Assembly (NCBI RefSeq): GCF_910589175.1
Contig: NZ_CAJURR010000014.1
Location: forward strand, 1-58,900
Source of the DNA: an uncultured Lactobacillus sp.
Lineage (GTDB): Bacteria; Bacillota; Bacilli; Lactobacillales; Lactobacillaceae
Length of the DNA: 58,900 nucleotides
Direction: 5' to 3'
In this document: positions 51,452-58,900 of the stretch, piece by piece
Numbering within the stretch: position 1 is the stretch's first letter
Layout: each line of letters begins with the position of its first letter
The notes under the pieces: generated by a model
What the model was told of the DNA's origin: nothing
Database searches by the model: none
The model's input: only the letters and a program-made list of their open reading frames with translations
Program-made: the position numbers and the translations under genes

Positions 51452-51737
51452 TGTGGATTACTAAAAACTATATTTAGTGGTTTACTCAATTACCTCTCAA
51501 CAAATTGTGGTTTATAAAAAAGTGGATAACTTTTTTACAAAATTTATTCCACATTTTTATAAATTTGATTAATTTTCCAAACTTTTCGCTCTATCCCTTA
51601 CAGACTAGGCTTGAACAGCCGTTCAACTTTAAAAAAATCAGAACTTTATTTACACACAATTCACAAGTTTTCCACATTTTTATTTTTATTATTGCTAACT
51701 TATACACAATCCACAGAGTTTTCCACATTTTCCCACA
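51452..51737. other. Cluster of DnaA-box-like 9-mers between rlmH and htrA
   Basis: This AT-rich 510-base gap holds no gene. Five sites match TTATCCACA (or its complement) at 8 of 9 bases: TGTGGATTA 51452-51460, AGTGGATAA 51521-51529, TTTTCCACA 51668-51676 and 51719-51727, TTATACACA 51700-51708. At 7 of 9: 51506-51514, 51545-51553, 51646-51654, 51707-51715, 51729-51737. Left sites face one way, right sites mostly the other. B. subtilis has a DnaA-binding cluster at the same gene (yydA). Confidence 0.72.
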
Positions 51738-51812
51738 ATCTATTTGATCATTCTAACATCTTGACAATTTTAAAATACGAACTTTATTAGGTTTCACGCT
51801 TTAAATATTAAG

Positions 51813-51858
51813 AAAAAGCTATGATTACCGCTTACAAATCGTATAATCATAGCTTTTT
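51813..51858 (-). terminator. Terminator of htrA
   Basis: AAAAAGCTATGATTA pairs with TAATCATAGCTTTTTT; the minus-strand side ends in a U-run. Confidence 0.88.
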
Positions 51859-51881
51859 TGCCTCTATTTAATAATATTCAA

Positions 51882-53102
51882 TTAACTTAAGGTAACTTTG
51901 ATATCCTGTGATTTTCCATCTCTAACCACTTGAAGGGTTACTGTATCGCCAATCTTATGTGCATAAAGAGCTGTATGTAGTGAAACAACGCTATCCACAT
52001 CTTTGCCATCAAGCTTAGTAATCACATCACGAGCCTTAATGCCGGCCTTATCTGCACTACCATTCTTAGTCACACTAGCAACATAGACACCAGATTTAAC
52101 ACTATCAGGCAAACCAAGTTTCTTGCGGCCATATTCTGTTAATTCATCAACTGATACAATTCTTACACCTAATTTAGGACGCGTAATTTTACCATTCTTA
52201 ACCAATTGATTAATGATTGAAACAACTTCATCACTCGGAATTGCAAAGCCCATTCCTTCAACAGCAGTCCCATCACTAGAAGAGGACAATTTCATTGAGT
52301 TAATACCTATTACTTGACCAGACATATTAACTAATGGACCACCTGAATTACCAGGGTTAATAGCTGCATCAGTCTGAATAACGGTTGCCTGATTAGTTAC
52401 TTGGCCAGATGAATTAGTTACATCTATTGTTCTATTCTTAGCAGAAATAATACCTTGAGTTACACTAGTTGCATATTCGCTCCCAAGTGGAGAACCAACA
52501 GCAATTACTTGTTGACCTGGCTCTAAGTTCTTAGATGAACCAAATTGGGCAGTTTGAGTAACATATTTACCATCAATAGTTAAGACAGCCAAGTCTGTTT
52601 CTGCATCAGTTCCGACTTTTTTAGCCGTTACCTTTTTACCATCACTTAAAATAACTTGGATTTCATCACTTCCAGAAACCACGTGATTATTGGTTACAAT
52701 GTAGCCTTTACCATTAGATTTCATGTAAATAACTCCAGAACCTTCACTGTAAGTTTCTAAATCTGATTTAGAATTCTTCTTTGAAGAGCTGGAACTATCA
52801 GACCCAAAAATACCAAATGGATCACTAGTTGAAGAAGAACTTTGTCTCTTCAAATTTACAACAGAAACAACAGAATTCTTTACCGTATTAAAGGCATTAG
52901 TCATCTGACTGCTGTTCTTACTGTTAGACTTCTCAACCTTAGCTGTTGGCGCAACAGTTGTTTGTGGAGCATTCTGTCCGTTAATTTGAGACAAACCTGC
53001 ATAAGCTACTCCACCACCGAGTAATCCTGCAACCACTCCTACAATACCAGTTTTAATTAGAGCATTATGCTTATTAGAGTTCTTAGTATTATTTTCTGCC
53101 AT
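51882..53102 (-). CDS. htrA: HtrA-like membrane-anchored serine protease
   Basis: A 406-residue protease. One N-terminal helix (about 17-37) anchors it, followed by a Ser/Asn-rich linker. The trypsin-like domain has the triad His140 (TNNHVVSG), Asp170 (ETDLAVL) and Ser253 (GNSGGPL). One PDZ domain covers about residues 305-400. HtrA degrades misfolded surface proteins. It is the last gene behind walRK-yycHIJ, as in many lactobacilli; the 83-base gap allows its own promoter. Confidence 0.96.
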   Translation of the reverse strand: MAENNTKNSNKHNALIKTGIVGVVAGLLGGGVAYAGLSQINGQNAPQTTVAPTAKVEKSNSKNSSQMTNAFNTVKNSVVSVVNLKRQSSSSTSDPFGIFGSDSSSSSKKNSKSDLETYSEGSGVIYMKSNGKGYIVTNNHVVSGSDEIQVILSDGKKVTAKKVGTDAETDLAVLTIDGKYVTQTAQFGSSKNLEPGQQVIAVGSPLGSEYATSVTQGIISAKNRTIDVTNSSGQVTNQATVIQTDAAINPGNSGGPLVNMSGQVIGINSMKLSSSSDGTAVEGMGFAIPSDEVVSIINQLVKNGKITRPKLGVRIVSVDELTEYGRKKLGLPDSVKSGVYVASVTKNGSADKAGIKARDVITKLDGKDVDSVVSLHTALYAHKIGDTVTLQVVRDGKSQDIKVTLS

Positions 53103-53185
53103 AAAAATTCTCCTTTTCTATTCACTCTAGCCTAATCACAAATTTTGAATTTTTTATGAATTCAAGTCAAATTATTTGCTAAAAA

Positions 53186-53992
53186 TTATATTTCTGTGAG
53201 TGATCCGGCTTCTAGTGGATTGGTATCAATAATTTTAACATCTGCGGGCAGATTTGCATCCCCTGCAACCAATAAATCATGTGCAGTCTCATGAGCTAAA
53301 TACTGAGTATTATTATGTTGACTACGGTGGGCCAAAAAGATGTTTTTAGTTTTTGGAGAAACAACATCAAGTAGCGTATCAGCTGCCTGATCATTTGAAA
53401 GATGTCCAACATCAGACATAATTCGATGCTTCAAAGCCCAAGAATATGGTCCATTTCTAAGCATCATATCATCATAATTAAACTCCATTAGATAGCCATC
53501 TGCATCCTTAATTTCATCTTTAACAGCACTTGAGACATATCCTGTATCTGTTAAACAAGCAAATCGTTTACCGCCACTGCTAAAAACATAATATTGGGGC
53601 TCAGCTGCGTCATGACTAGTAGCAAAACTAGTTACATCTAAGTCCCCAAAAGTTTTAGTTACCCCTGATTCAAACGTATTGATCTGTTCAACGGGCAAGT
53701 TACCAATTTTCTTACTTTCAATTAAATAATTCCAGGTACCGGAATTCGCATAAGCTGAAATTTGTGGATACCGCCTCATTAAGACTCCTAAGCCACCTGA
53801 ATGATCGGTATGATCATGACTAATAAAAATCATATCAATATCTTTAATATCAACTCCGACTTGAGCCAGTAAGTCCTTGGTCTTTTTTCCAGATAAACCT
53901 GCATCCATTAAAATTTTATGTTGCTCAGTTTCTATTAAAGTAGAATTACCTGTTGATCCGCTTGATAAAACTGATACTTTCAACTTTTTCAC
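53186..53992 (-). CDS. yycJ: WalJ/YycJ metallo-beta-lactamase-fold hydrolase
   Basis: A 268-residue MBL-fold protein. SSGSTGNSTLIE, FISHDHTDHSGG (metal motif HxHxDH), HDAAEPQYYVF and LAHRSQHNN are seen. YycJ is a nuclease or hydrolase linked to coordination of replication and division in streptococci and Bacillus. It overlaps yycI by four bases. Confidence 0.94.
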   Translation of the reverse strand: MKKLKVSVLSSGSTGNSTLIETEQHKILMDAGLSGKKTKDLLAQVGVDIKDIDMIFISHDHTDHSGGLGVLMRRYPQISAYANSGTWNYLIESKKIGNLPVEQINTFESGVTKTFGDLDVTSFATSHDAAEPQYYVFSSGGKRFACLTDTGYVSSAVKDEIKDADGYLMEFNYDDMMLRNGPYSWALKHRIMSDVGHLSNDQAADTLLDVVSPKTKNIFLAHRSQHNNTQYLAHETAHDLLVAGDANLPADVKIIDTNPLEAGSLTEI

Positions 53993-54810
53993 TCCTTAGA
54001 ATCATCAGTCGTAACATTATTTTGAATAATTGTTCCCGTAAATGCATTTACACGCTTCAAGGTAACTGTCTTAGAAGTATTATTTTCAATTGCTGCTAAC
54101 CAAGTTGGAATATAAATAGTATTTCCCTTAACTGTTAATAATTTAGTATAAACTTGCTTCAATAAGATAACCTTAGAATTATTTGGTAATTCACTGTAAG
54201 TATATAACGAGTCAACCGCTGTTTTTGAACTAATTGTATTTTGCCTCTCACGGACAGGATCTAAATCATCAACATAGCTTTGGGAATAAGAGACAATTTG
54301 ATTATCTTTTACAATAATATGAAGCCGAGCTGTTGCAGCAAAGAATTCTCCATATTTAGTCTTTTGGTTAAAAATATAATCGTCCCCCTCAGATAATTCT
54401 GAAAGGTAAGTATAATTTTTACCTTGATATACATTTTGGCTGTCATCCTTAAAACGCATCACTTGTCTCAGGGCTTCTTTTTTATTTTTAGATAGAGTAA
54501 TTGGCTTATCTAAATGAACAGAAATAAGATTTTCACTTGAATTATTTTCTACTTGTCCCTTTACCTGCTGAGTAGCTTTTTTGATCCAAGAATTATCAGT
54601 CTTGGCAGCCAAATAATATCCATCTTCTTGTTTATCGTTAACCTTTGGAATAGTAATCTGATCAGCACTTGTTTCGCTCTTAATATCAGTCTGAGTCGGA
54701 GTAGAACCAGCAGATAAGAGAGTTGGCGTTTGCCATAATTCAATTCCCAAAAAGATATTAATTCCGATAAATACAATTAAAAATATCCATTCAATTCTTT
54801 TAAAGTCCAT
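53989..54810 (-). CDS. yycI: WalK-regulating membrane protein YycI
   Basis: A 273-residue protein with one N-terminal helix (IEWIFLIVFIGINIFLGIEL) and an extracellular domain. The fold of YycI (two alpha/beta lobes) fits DGYYLAAKTDNSW and RVNAFTGTII. With YycH it restrains WalK at the membrane. It overlaps yycH by 11 bases and yycJ by four. Confidence 0.92.
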   Translation of the reverse strand: MDFKRIEWIFLIVFIGINIFLGIELWQTPTLLSAGSTPTQTDIKSETSADQITIPKVNDKQEDGYYLAAKTDNSWIKKATQQVKGQVENNSSENLISVHLDKPITLSKNKKEALRQVMRFKDDSQNVYQGKNYTYLSELSEGDDYIFNQKTKYGEFFAATARLHIIVKDNQIVSYSQSYVDDLDPVRERQNTISSKTAVDSLYTYSELPNNSKVILLKQVYTKLLTVKGNTIYIPTWLAAIENNTSKTVTLKRVNAFTGTIIQNNVTTDDSKE

Positions 54811-56128
54811 CTACTAGTCCCTCCTTTCCTGCATTGTCTAACTGATTATTTGTATTAAGCCACTCATCTAAGGTCTTCCACTGCTTGTTAATCTTTACAT
54901 AGTAAGCAGGCTCTAAATCTACTAGTTTCTTATTTTTACTGTTAGAAGATTTAGCCGTATAGCCAATAATAATTCTTTCGATATCTTTTCGGTGATATCC
55001 CTTTTGGTATAACTCATCCATGGCTACAGTAGTTGGAATTAAAGTTTTCTTTTCCCCATTAGTTGGGATTGGAATCTGTAAGTCTAAACTGTTGAAGTTA
55101 ATCGTCATCCCATTAGATGCAAATTTCACCTGTGCTCGCATCTTATATTTTCCTGGTAAAAAGATTGGATATTCTTCGACATAATTTTGATAAATAACTG
55201 TATTATCATCCGCATCAAAGAATCTTAAATCTGGTTCCGATAAACCAATCTTTCGTACGAAATATAAACTATCATTTAATTTACGACTAATTGTCTTAGG
55301 AATTTGATCTTGTTGATAATCAATATATTCATAATTATGAGTATGTTTAGCAGCAATTAAACGCTCATATACTCCATTAGAGTATGTAATCGTATCGCCA
55401 TTACTATGCTGGGTAGGATTATTTGATCCTAACAAACGATAAACAAAATATGAATCAGATTCCTCATTAGTTAAGTAGCTATATACTGGTAAGCTTAGAT
55501 TTTTTTCATAGAAAGGTAAATAGTCATCATGCACCTTTTCAAGAGTGACTGGCATTTGAGTTTGAGCGTTTCTAATATGCTCAATTAGGGTCTTAAATGA
55601 GACATCGTTTAAACGAATGCGATAGAGTGTATGGTTCTCATCATTACCTAGATAGATGTAGTCGCTAGAAGTCGTTGAGACAAAAATGCGATTAAATTCC
55701 CGACTATCATTTTTTCTTACGTTAGTTAAAAATAATGAAATCGTTATCTGATCTGGGTATGTTAGCTGAATATAGTTTGGATTTCTCAACATTTTTTCAT
55801 ACTTAGTTTGACTAGACCAGATTCGGATTGGCAAGAGCGGTCTTAAAGACTGAGTTAATTTAGAAAACTCCAAAGGTAAATTGTTCTTTGTATCATAGAC
55901 TTGATACATCTTTTTATTTTTAAAATAAAAAGTTTGCGTTGGTAGATAGATATCTCTTAAAGAACGTTGACCTAGATCCTTAGTTTGCGTTTGATTAGAT
56001 GTTTCTTCAATTCTAGAAAATCGAGCATCTGATCCCCAAATGACAGCCGATAGAATAATTGATAAGACAACCATTGCAATTAAGCTAACACGCAGTGCCA
56101 CTCTAGAAACTTTATCTTTAAACTTCAT
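54800..56128 (-). CDS. yycH: WalK-regulating membrane protein YycH
   Basis: A 442-residue protein with an N-terminal helix (about 8-32) and a large extracellular domain (DIYLPTQTFYF, EEYPIFLPGKYKMRAQV). I place the start at the ATG at 56128 (MKFKDKVSRV), preceded by AAGGAG; the frame is open to 56224 inside walK but this lacks a ribosome-binding site. It overlaps the walK stop by 11 bases and works with YycI on WalK. Confidence 0.92.
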   Translation of the reverse strand: MKFKDKVSRVALRVSLIAMVVLSIILSAVIWGSDARFSRIEETSNQTQTKDLGQRSLRDIYLPTQTFYFKNKKMYQVYDTKNNLPLEFSKLTQSLRPLLPIRIWSSQTKYEKMLRNPNYIQLTYPDQITISLFLTNVRKNDSREFNRIFVSTTSSDYIYLGNDENHTLYRIRLNDVSFKTLIEHIRNAQTQMPVTLEKVHDDYLPFYEKNLSLPVYSYLTNEESDSYFVYRLLGSNNPTQHSNGDTITYSNGVYERLIAAKHTHNYEYIDYQQDQIPKTISRKLNDSLYFVRKIGLSEPDLRFFDADDNTVIYQNYVEEYPIFLPGKYKMRAQVKFASNGMTINFNSLDLQIPIPTNGEKKTLIPTTVAMDELYQKGYHRKDIERIIIGYTAKSSNSKNKKLVDLEPAYYVKINKQWKTLDEWLNTNNQLDNAGKEGLVDGL

Positions 56129-57968
56129 CCCAGTTTTCTCCTTCCTCACTAATTGCTTCATATGGCAAAGAAATGTAGAAAGTTGATCCGGAACCTTCAG
56201 CACTATCTGCCCAAATCCGGCCATGGTGTGCTTCTACTATTTCTTTAGAAATAGCTAATCCTAGTCCAGTTCCACCTTGCTTACGAGAACGAGCCTTATC
56301 AACACGGTAAAATCTATCGAAAATCTTATTTAAGTCTTTTCTTGGAATTCCCAATCCTTGGTCAGAAATACTTAAGATGACATGCTTTTGGGCTTGAAGA
56401 AGGCGAACTGTTATAACGCCCCCATCAGGTGAATACTTAATCGCATTGTTCATAATATTATCGATTACTTGCATCATCTTATCAGTATCAATTTCTACCC
56501 ATAAAGCTTGATGAGGAAATTCACGCTTGATTGAATACTTCTTTTTATGCGTTTTATCTGTATCAGATTTCAGCATCATATCAAAACGGTTTAGAACGTG
56601 GTTAACAAAATCATTTAAGTTAACCCATTCTAAGTCCATTTTGGCTACACCACGATCCATTCTTGATAAGCTAAGGAGATCATTAATCATCCTAATCATT
56701 CGCTCAGTTTCATCTTGGATAACATGTAAAAACTGAGGTGCAATATTTGGATCCTTCCATGCCCCATCATTTAAGGCTTCAACATATGCCCTTAAGCTTG
56801 TTAATGGGGTTCTAAGTTCATGTGAAACGTTAGACACAAATTGCTGTTGTTCCCGTTCATTTTTTTGCTGTTGCGTAATATCATGCAAAACACAAACTAG
56901 ACCTGAAACAAAGCCAGTTACACGCTGAATTAAAGAAAAGTTAGCATGTAAAATCATTTCATCTCTTGTATTGTCATTTACGCGCACAACTAATTCTTGT
57001 TGCGTACTTAAGAGATCTTGAATTGTAACATCTTTTAAGCCAAGCAAATTAGTAATCGGTTTTCCAATAACATCTTTTTCAGTTTTGCCTAAAAAGTCTA
57101 AGGCAGTTTCATTAATGATAGTAATATTTCCGTGACGATCAGTCGCAATAACCCCATCTGTCATATGGGTCAAAACATTATCTAACCGTCTTCGCTCACT
57201 ATCAGAAATCTCTTGAGTTCTCTCAATTCGTACCGACAAAGTGTTAAATGCTTCAGCTAATTGCCCTAACTCATCTTGCGCATAAACCCGGACGTGTCCC
57301 GAATAATCTCCATTTGCGACCCGTAAAGCTTGCTTACGCATTTCTTCAATCGGCCGAGTTATGGCCCGGGAAATTACCAAGGCAACTACCGCACCTAAGA
57401 CAGCCGCAATTAACGAGGCAATCAAGAAGTAAATAGAAACTTGCCGTAAGTTATTGAATACACCCTGTAAACTTGCTCTTACATAAATAGCTCCCACAGG
57501 CGTATTAGTTCCATTAGCAGATGTTAATGGCGAGATTTGTACCATATAGTTTCCATTATCATTAATTACTTTAGAAACTTGTTTTCCATTTGAAAGCACG
57601 CTTTTTATATCTGCATTACTGGTTCGTTGTCCAATTCGATTCTGATCATTAACATTTGAAACAGCTCGGATCACGCCTTTATTATCTACTACCATTAATT
57701 GACTAATATCGCCAAGATTATAATTTGAAATAATCTGGCTTAGTTGTTGATTTGCACTCTTATTATTTGCCCTACTCAATTGACTAGCAATTTGGTTAGT
57801 AATAATGTTTGGTACTTGAATTGAAGACTCAAAATTCTGAATTGAGTTTTGTTCAAGCTGTCTAGTAAAAGATGCCCCAACTACTTCAATCGTTGCTAGT
57901 AGTAGCAACATAAAAATTATTGCGATTTTAAAATTAATAGAATTAAATACACTTTTTATTTTCTTCAT
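56118..57968 (-). CDS. walK: Sensor histidine kinase WalK
   Basis: A 616-residue kinase from the ATG at 57968 (AGGA just upstream; a TTG start at 57983 is less likely). Two membrane helices flank an extracellular domain (about 30-175); then HAMP, a PAS domain (MTDGVIATDRHGNITIIN), HisKA (FVSNVSHELRTPLTSLRAY with the phospho-His) and HATPase (NNAIKYSPDGG, DQGLGIP). It controls cell-wall hydrolases. It is second in walRK-yycHIJ, 47 bases behind walR. Confidence 0.96.
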   Translation of the reverse strand: MKKIKSVFNSINFKIAIIFMLLLLATIEVVGASFTRQLEQNSIQNFESSIQVPNIITNQIASQLSRANNKSANQQLSQIISNYNLGDISQLMVVDNKGVIRAVSNVNDQNRIGQRTSNADIKSVLSNGKQVSKVINDNGNYMVQISPLTSANGTNTPVGAIYVRASLQGVFNNLRQVSIYFLIASLIAAVLGAVVALVISRAITRPIEEMRKQALRVANGDYSGHVRVYAQDELGQLAEAFNTLSVRIERTQEISDSERRRLDNVLTHMTDGVIATDRHGNITIINETALDFLGKTEKDVIGKPITNLLGLKDVTIQDLLSTQQELVVRVNDNTRDEMILHANFSLIQRVTGFVSGLVCVLHDITQQQKNEREQQQFVSNVSHELRTPLTSLRAYVEALNDGAWKDPNIAPQFLHVIQDETERMIRMINDLLSLSRMDRGVAKMDLEWVNLNDFVNHVLNRFDMMLKSDTDKTHKKKYSIKREFPHQALWVEIDTDKMMQVIDNIMNNAIKYSPDGGVITVRLLQAQKHVILSISDQGLGIPRKDLNKIFDRFYRVDKARSRKQGGTGLGLAISKEIVEAHHGRIWADSAEGSGSTFYISLPYEAISEEGENWDEV

Positions 57969-58014
57969 TGGTCCTAATTGCAAAAAAAGCCACTATCACT
58001 AGTGACTTTGATCC

Positions 58015-58722
58015 TTATTCATCTGATGGGTTTTTAACGTAATATCCTACTCCACGTCTGGTAACTAAAATTGTTGGTGAACTTGGATTGTCTTCGATCT
58101 TTTCCCGCAAGCGTCGAACAGTTACATCCACAGTTCTAACATCTCCAAAATAGTCATAGCCCCAAACGGTTTGCAGTAAATGTTCTCTAGTCATTACTTG
58201 TCCCATATGCTGTGCTAAATAATGAAGTAATTCAAATTCACGATGCGTTAATTCAATTTTTTCACCATTTTTTTCAACCATATAAGCTTCAGGCATAATC
58301 ACAAGATTGCCAATGGTAATATTCTTATCTTCATCATCTTCAGTAGCCTTTTGAGTCAAGTCACGTCTACGCAAGTTTGCCTTTACTCTAGCAACTAATT
58401 CTCGGTTAGAAAAAGGCTTAGTAACATAATCATCTGCTCCCATTTCAAGACCTAACACCTTATCAATCTCAGTGTCTTTAGCCGTTACCATAATAATTGG
58501 CATATCATGAGTTTGGCGCACTTCACGTGCAACCTCTAAGCCGTCTTTTTTTGGTAACATCAAGTCAAGAATCATTAAATCGGGATCATACTCCTCAACT
58601 TTTTTAACAGCTTCTTCGCCGTCGTATGCAGTGTCGACATCAAAGCCTTCCTTAGTCAGATTAAATTTAATAATGTCAGAAATTGGTTTTTCATCGTCAA
58701 CGACTAAAATCTTCTTTGGCAT
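58015..58722 (-). CDS. walR: Response regulator WalR
   Basis: A 235-residue OmpR-type regulator. Receiver: [11 protein letters not shown], phospho-Asp in [22 protein letters not shown] and the Lys in [11 protein letters not shown]. The C-terminal winged helix has [14 protein letters not shown] and [15 protein letters not shown]. Essential in most Firmicutes. It leads the operon; TGAGGAGG lies upstream of the ATG. Confidence 0.97.
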   Translation of the reverse strand: MPKKILVVDDEKPISDIIKFNLTKEGFDVDTAYDGEEAVKKVEEYDPDLMILDLMLPKKDGLEVAREVRQTHDMPIIMVTAKDTEIDKVLGLEMGADDYVTKPFSNRELVARVKANLRRRDLTQKATEDDEDKNITIGNLVIMPEAYMVEKNGEKIELTHREFELLHYLAQHMGQVMTREHLLQTVWGYDYFGDVRTVDVTVRRLREKIEDNPSSPTILVTRRGVGYYVKNPSDE

Positions 58723-58752
58723 AAATGATGCCTCCTCAGTATTAATAACTAT

Positions 58753-58781
58753 ATTATACTGTTTTCCCCACTTTTTTTAAA
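58753..58781 (-). promoter_or_regulatory. walR: Likely promoter of the walR operon
   Basis: TATAAT (58758-58753) with TTTAAA about 17 bases upstream (58781-58776) on the minus strand, 31 bases before the start codon. Confidence 0.45.
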
Positions 58782-58798
58782 CTTATGCAAAAAAAAGC

Positions 58799-58827
58799 TT
58801 GCACTTTCTTTACTTTACTGGCATAAT
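58799..58827 (+). promoter_or_regulatory. Promoter of the tRNA-Lys
   Basis: TTGCAC, a 17-base spacer and CATAAT with TG upstream (extended -10), about 20 bases before the tRNA. Confidence 0.55.
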
Positions 58828-58848
58828 ACTATTTGTTGGTTATCCAAT

Positions 58849-58900
58849 GGGTGGTTAGCTCAGCTGGCAGAGCAACGGACTCTTAATCCGTGGGTCCAGG
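58849..58900 (+). tRNA. tRNA-Lys (CUU), 3' end outside the window
   Basis: Acceptor GGGTGGT, D-arm GCTC...GAGC with AGCTGGCA, and anticodon stem ACGGA/TCCGT with loop CTCTTAA giving anticodon CTT. The T-arm and 3' acceptor strand are cut by the window edge. Confidence 0.92.

Noticed and set aside
51505..51747. Open frame of 80 codons on the plus strand between rlmH and htrA
   Set aside because: It starts at TTG without a ribosome-binding site, its composition is set by the AT-rich DnaA-box repeats, and it has no protein-like pattern.
51791..51800. GTTTCACGCT near htrA as a parS half-site
   Set aside because: Only one half is present and the palindrome is missing.
56815..56830. Second parS-like sequence in walK (TTCATGTGAAAC core)
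   Set aside because: Five mismatches to the 16-base consensus and lies in conserved HisKA coding sequence.
1..58900. CRISPR array, insertion sequences, prophage or integrative element
   Set aside because: No direct-repeat arrays, transposase or integrase genes or flanking duplications were seen; the single tRNA at the right edge shows no attached integrase.

Overview
The window looks like a chromosomal segment of a low-GC Lactobacillus, most likely of the L. johnsonii / gasseri / acidophilus group. This is inferred from the AT-rich codon use, SLAP-type surface domain, mannose-family PTS set, YkoEDC thiamine transporter and the WalRK-YycHIJ-HtrA-RlmH block. That block, a parS site (9265-9280) and a cluster of DnaA-box-like 9-mers (about 51450-51740) place it near the replication origin. 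I see no prophage, insertion sequence, CRISPR array or rRNA. The right edge cuts a tRNA-Lys.

Layout. 1-9.3 kb: an amino-sugar locus. On the minus strand it has a GntR regulator, an AgaS-type SIS protein, NagA-type deacetylase and a complete mannose-family PTS (IIB-IIC-IID-IIA). A large cytosolic GH31 enzyme is divergent. Two TGGT-N4-ACCA operators and three cre-like sites fit joint control, and the set fits N-acetylgalactosamine use. 9.3-15.7 kb: parS, an esterase, a YibE/F membrane pair, a CPA1 antiporter, a MerR-like coiled-coil protein and Ddl. 15.8-28 kb: a secreted CAP/SLAP protein, a TetR plus membrane-protein pair, an amino-acid permease, a CPBP protease next to a small secreted peptide, a divergent Prs paralogue, hydrolases, a glycosyltransferase and RNase HI. 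28-38.3 kb: a DUF915 / YugP / cardiolipin synthase run (the synthase lacks a normal start codon), Sir2, an Ogt-like protein without its catalytic Cys, TerC, DUF488, Mpg, and a lysine riboswitch ahead of an amino-acid ABC transporter.

38.3-43.5 kb: an HD + HNH gene pair with its own promoter, then a compact exopolysaccharide-type operon: membrane protein with a degenerate GGDEF domain, an unlisted 48-residue membrane peptide, a processive GT2 synthase and a GH8 hydrolase. 43.6-51.4 kb: small conserved genes, an ion transporter, LemA-HtpX, an AraC regulator, a TPP riboswitch with ykoEDC, and rlmH. 51.4-58.7 kb: DnaA-box cluster, htrA and the walRK operon.

The most interesting points are the degenerate-GGDEF polysaccharide operon with its hidden peptide, the DnaA-box cluster between rlmH and htrA, the apparent AUU start of cardiolipin synthase, and several enzymes whose catalytic residue is visibly replaced (Ogt, Prs paralogue, an alpha/beta hydrolase, GH31). 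All motif calls are by eye and comparisons with families are from memory; no database search was run.
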